Positions 61,773 to 64,000 of a stretch of DNA of 64,000 nucleotides are shown here, one piece after another. Origin of the DNA: Cohnella luojiensis (lineage in GTDB: Bacteria; Bacillota; Bacilli; Paenibacillales; Paenibacillaceae). How positions within the stretch are numbered: position 1 is the stretch's first letter; the number at the start of each line of letters is the position of its first letter. Under the pieces are notes generated by a model. That model was not told the origin of the DNA and ran no database searches. It saw only the letters and a list, made by a program, of their open reading frames with translations. Both the position numbers and the translations under genes were made by a program. The DNA is taken from contig NZ_SOMN01000003.1 of NCBI RefSeq assembly GCF_004564235.1, positions 1-64,000 of the forward strand. The letters are read 5' to 3'.

Positions 61773-62906
61773 ATGGTACAAAAAGAACGCTTATTGACGG
61801 AATTCATGGAACTGGTACAAATCGACAGCGAGACGAAATACGAAACGGAAATCAGCAAGGTGCTAAAGGGCAAATTCGAAGCCTTCGGTTTGGAAGTGAC
61901 GGAAGACGACGTGGCCGACAAGATCGGGCACGGCGCGGGGAACTTATTCGCTTGGTTGCCGCCTACCGCAGGACAGGAGGACGTTCCTGCTATTCTTTTT
62001 ACGTCTCATATGGATACGGTATCGCCCGGTAAAGGAATAAAGCCCCGTCTGGATACGGACGGTTACATCCGCAGTGACGGAACGACGATTCTGGGCGCCG
62101 ACGACAAAGCGGGATTAGCCGCGATGTTCGAAGCGTTGCGCGTACTTAAAGAACAAGCGTTGCCTCATGGAGGAATACAATTCGTAATCACCGTAGGCGA
62201 GGAATCCGGCTTGCTCGGCTCGCGGTCAATGGACGGTTCGCGATTGCGCGCTAAATTCGGCTATGCCTTGGATTCCAACGGATCCATCGGCGATATTGCG
62301 GTTGCCGCGCCGACGAACTCCCGTCAATACATTACAATCCGCGGCAAGGCCGCTCATGCCGGCGTGAATCCCGAGGATGGCATCAGCGCGATCCAGGTTG
62401 CTTCCAAGGCGGTATCCCGCATGAAGCTTGGCCGGATCGACAGCGAGACAACGGCGAATATCGGCCGATTCGAAGGCGGCGGCGAAGTGAATATCGTTAC
62501 CGATACGATTAAGATTTACGCGGAAGCGCGCAGCCAGGTTCAAGAGAAGATGGACAGCCAAATCGAGTCCATGCGCGAGGCTGTAGAAAGCGCCGCTAAG
62601 GAATCTGGCGCGGAATTCGAATTCATCACGACAACGATTTATCCGGCTTATAGTTACGGCGATGACGACGAGGTCGTACAAGTAGCTAAAGCCGCAATCG
62701 AAGCAATCGGTCTTACGCCGCATACTTTCGCTTCAGGCGGGGGCAGCGATGCCAATATGTTCAACGGAAACGGCGTTCCGACTGTTAACTTGGCTGTAGG
62801 CTATGAGCATATCCATACGACGAAGGAACAGATTAAAGCGGACGATCTCGTGAAAACGGCGAAATTAGTGCTTTCAATTGTGTCTGAAACGCTAAAACGC
62901 GGGTAA
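61773..62906 (+). CDS. yqjE: M20-family tripeptidase-like peptidase (YqjE type)
   Basis: A 377-residue zinc peptidase related to peptidase T. Metal site parts are FTSHMDTVSPG (His, Asp), ILGADDKAGLAAM (bridging Asp), and TVGEESGLLGS (catalytic and metal Glu), with a dimerisation domain inserted (RGKAAHAGVNPEDGISAIQ). The substrate is probably small peptides. CAGGAGG precedes ATG 61773. B. subtilis yqjE lies in the same region, after bkd. Confidence 0.93.
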   Translation: MVQKERLLTEFMELVQIDSETKYETEISKVLKGKFEAFGLEVTEDDVADKIGHGAGNLFAWLPPTAGQEDVPAILFTSHMDTVSPGKGIKPRLDTDGYIRSDGTTILGADDKAGLAAMFEALRVLKEQALPHGGIQFVITVGEESGLLGSRSMDGSRLRAKFGYALDSNGSIGDIAVAAPTNSRQYITIRGKAAHAGVNPEDGISAIQVASKAVSRMKLGRIDSETTANIGRFEGGGEVNIVTDTIKIYAEARSQVQEKMDSQIESMREAVESAAKESGAEFEFITTTIYPAYSYGDDDEVVQVAKAAIEAIGLTPHTFASGGGSDANMFNGNGVPTVNLAVGYEHIHTTKEQIKADDLVKTAKLVLSIVSETLKRG

Positions 62907-62921
62907 TAGATGGTGTCGCTT

Positions 62922-62948
62922 AAACCTCCGAGCAATCGGGGGTTTTTT
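62922..62948 (+). terminator. Terminator after yqjE
   Basis: AAACCTCCGA pairs with TCGGGGGTTT (one wobble) around GCAA and is followed by T3. Confidence 0.85.
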
Positions 62949-63032
62949 GTTGATCATAAATGGTATTTGCAGGAGATTTGATCGAAAGCATTCGGAAGTT
63001 GATCGATATAGTTGCTGCTAATATGAAGAATT

Positions 63033-63187
63033 CGTCCGTATTTGCGTAAGTCAAACTAACCTCGTGCGGGGAGCGGATTCAAGGCGTCGTAGTTTGCTTA
63101 GGTCAAACTAATTGCATTCTGGGAGTATGTTCGAGGCGTCGTAGTTTGCGTAGGTCGAACTAATTGCGTTCTGGGAGTGGGTTTATG
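63033..63187. repeat. Tandem 52-base repeat array, about three copies
   Basis: Units start at 63041, 63093 and 63145 with an exact 52-base period; the last is incomplete. The two right-hand units are nearly identical. The common core is TTTGCKTARGTCRAACTAA, and unit junctions read CGTCGTAG. Each core carries an inverted repeat, TAGTTTG-N7-CAAACTA in the middle unit; the last unit keeps pairing through a G.T change. The array lies in the 337-base gene-free gap between yqjE and the small minus-strand gene; 62949-63032 holds nothing I can recognise. Confidence 0.88.
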
Positions 63188-63191
63188 CAGC

Positions 63192-63237
63192 AAAGGAGCT
63201 GTCTCAAAATTTCCACTTTTGAGACAGCTCCTTTTTT
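63192..63237. terminator. Bidirectional terminator
   Basis: A perfect 18-base stem (AAAGGAGCTGTCTCAAAA with its complement), a 7-base loop and T6. It lies directly after the minus-strand small gene. Confidence 0.9.
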
Positions 63238-63242
63238 AGTAT

Positions 63243-63413
63243 CTATTTCAAGAGAACGGTTCCGTTGCCCGATTCGAGGTTAACCGTTGAAAGCAGTTCG
63301 ATTAATGGAGTATTTCCTCCTCGTTTCTTCTGCTCCTGACGCAGAGCGTGACGGACTTCCCACGCTTTGCCGACAAGTTGGAGCTTACGCGGCGTTACGT
63401 ACTTTTTCAACAT
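63243..63413 (-). CDS. Unknown small basic protein
   Basis: A 56-residue, strongly basic protein (MLKKYVTPRKLQLVGKAWEV, then RHALRQEQKKRGG) with a short Leu/Ser/Asn C-terminus. The ATG at 63413 has GAGGAGG 8 bases upstream, and a terminator follows within 6 bases; both support a real gene. The open frame continues 16 codons further, but that part overlaps the ribosome site. It is divergent from nudF. I do not recognise the family; the charge suggests binding to nucleic acid or membrane, which is a guess. Confidence 0.65.
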   Translation of the reverse strand: MLKKYVTPRKLQLVGKAWEVRHALRQEQKKRGGNTPLIELLSTVNLESGNGTVLLK

Positions 63414-63528
63414 CCCAACAACCTCCTCTTCACCGGAAAACTTAGTTACCGGAGCTTGCAATCAATCGGACAAGTCTATATCTTGAACCTATGCGCATTA
63501 TTTCGATTTCATTCCAGGAGGTTCAAAT

Positions 63529-64000
63529 ATGAGCGAGAATCACGAATCAATTCAGCATCCTTTCTACGAAGAAACGATAGAAAGCAAGCCGATTTTCCAA
63601 GGACGGATCATCTCCCTGCAAGTGGATACGGTCCGCCTGCCGAACGGGGAAACCGCAACAAGGGAAATCGTTCGACATCCGGGAGCCGTTGCCGTAATCG
63701 CCATCGTCGATAACAAAATGCTGGTCGTTGAGCAATTCCGCAAAGCGTTGGAGAAAGCGCAGGTGGAAATTCCAGCGGGTAAATTGGATGCGGGAGAAGA
63801 GCCTGAGGCGGCTGCGTTAAGAGAATTGGAAGAAGAGACGGGTTATCGAGCGCGAAGCATCGTCCATCTTCAGTCGTTCTCCACGTCACCGGGATTCGCG
63901 GAAGAAATCATACATCTGTATTTCACGGACGACCTGGAGCAAGGGGAAGTACATCTGGATGAGGAAGAGTTCCTGACCTGCGAAGCGATAACATTGGATC
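63529..64000 (+). CDS. nudF: ADP-ribose pyrophosphatase NudF (runs off the window)
   Basis: The first 157 residues of a Nudix hydrolase. The Nudix box reads GKLDAGEEPEAAALRELEEETGY (about residues 84-106), with all catalytic Glu present. EEIIHLYFTDDL after the box is typical of ADP-ribose pyrophosphatases, which cleave ADP-ribose to AMP and ribose 5-phosphate. ATG 63529 has CAGGAGG 7 bases upstream. The 3' end lies beyond 64000. Confidence 0.93.
   Translation, partial: MSENHESIQHPFYEETIESKPIFQGRIISLQVDTVRLPNGETATREIVRHPGAVAVIAIVDNKMLVVEQFRKALEKAQVEIPAGKLDAGEEPEAAALRELEEETGYRARSIVHLQSFSTSPGFAEEIIHLYFTDDLEQGEVHLDEEEFLTCEAITLD

Overview
This window looks like chromosomal DNA of a spore-forming, low-to-mid GC Gram-positive bacterium of the Paenibacillaceae (Paenibacillus/Cohnella type). 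This rests on gene content and order, not on a database search. The window holds sporulation and germination genes (gerP cluster, CotD-like coat protein, splB, spoIIIAA-AH, spoIVB, spo0A). Most of it follows the known Bacillus subtilis order mntR-yqhO-yqhP-yqhQ-yqhR-aroQ-yqhT-efp-yqhV-spoIIIA-accBC-yqhY-nusB-folD-xseAB-ispA-dxs-tlyA-argR-recN-spoIVB-spo0A, and later yqzF-bkd-yqjE-nudF. Many starts are TTG or GTG behind strong ribosome binding sites.

Layout: 1-342 is the 3' end of a group II intron joined to an AT-rich ORF remnant. 364-6261 holds a PucR-type regulator, a YjcZ-type small protein, a five-gene gerP operon on the minus strand, a CotD-like coat gene, a Zur-like Fur-family regulator and yidD. 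6281-8660 is a methionine T-box leader and metG. 8723-12132 is a zinc uptake operon (znuA, znuC, znuB) followed by ccdA. 12129-13271 is splB with a sigma-G-like promoter. 13343-22571 runs from mntR through efp, interrupted by lysC, ytwI and a phosphosulfolactate synthase gene. 22667-28388 is the complete spoIIIA operon, which encodes the mother-cell channel to the forespore. 28655-32067 holds accB-accC, yqhY and an amaP/DUF2273 pair (fatty-acid synthesis and Asp23-type envelope proteins). 32218-36111 is nusB-folD-xseA-xseB-ispA. 36418-44511 is dxs-tlyA-unknown-argR-recN and then spoIVB and spo0A.

The right third is more mosaic. It has an alpha-xylosidase with a divergent AraC regulator, a membrane-anchored parvulin foldase, a VanRS-like two-component system with a D,D-carboxypeptidase, an MBOAT/DHHW acyl-transfer pair, and the branched-chain 2-oxoacid dehydrogenase cluster (lpdV-bkdAA-bkdAB-bkdB) with lipB beside it, which could supply lipoyl groups. 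It ends with a Prli42-like miniprotein, a tripeptidase-like M20 peptidase and a nudF gene that runs off the end.

The less explained items are two intergenic tandem arrays with 51- and 52-base periods, each unit carrying an inverted repeat (36134-36310, 63033-63187); a five-copy, 11-base direct repeat before the D,D-carboxypeptidase with a related shorter array before its response regulator; a small conserved-looking unknown protein between tlyA and argR; and the Prli42-like gene antisense to the lipB end. I did not find a clearly new multi-gene system. No rRNA, tRNA, CRISPR array or complete insertion sequence was seen.
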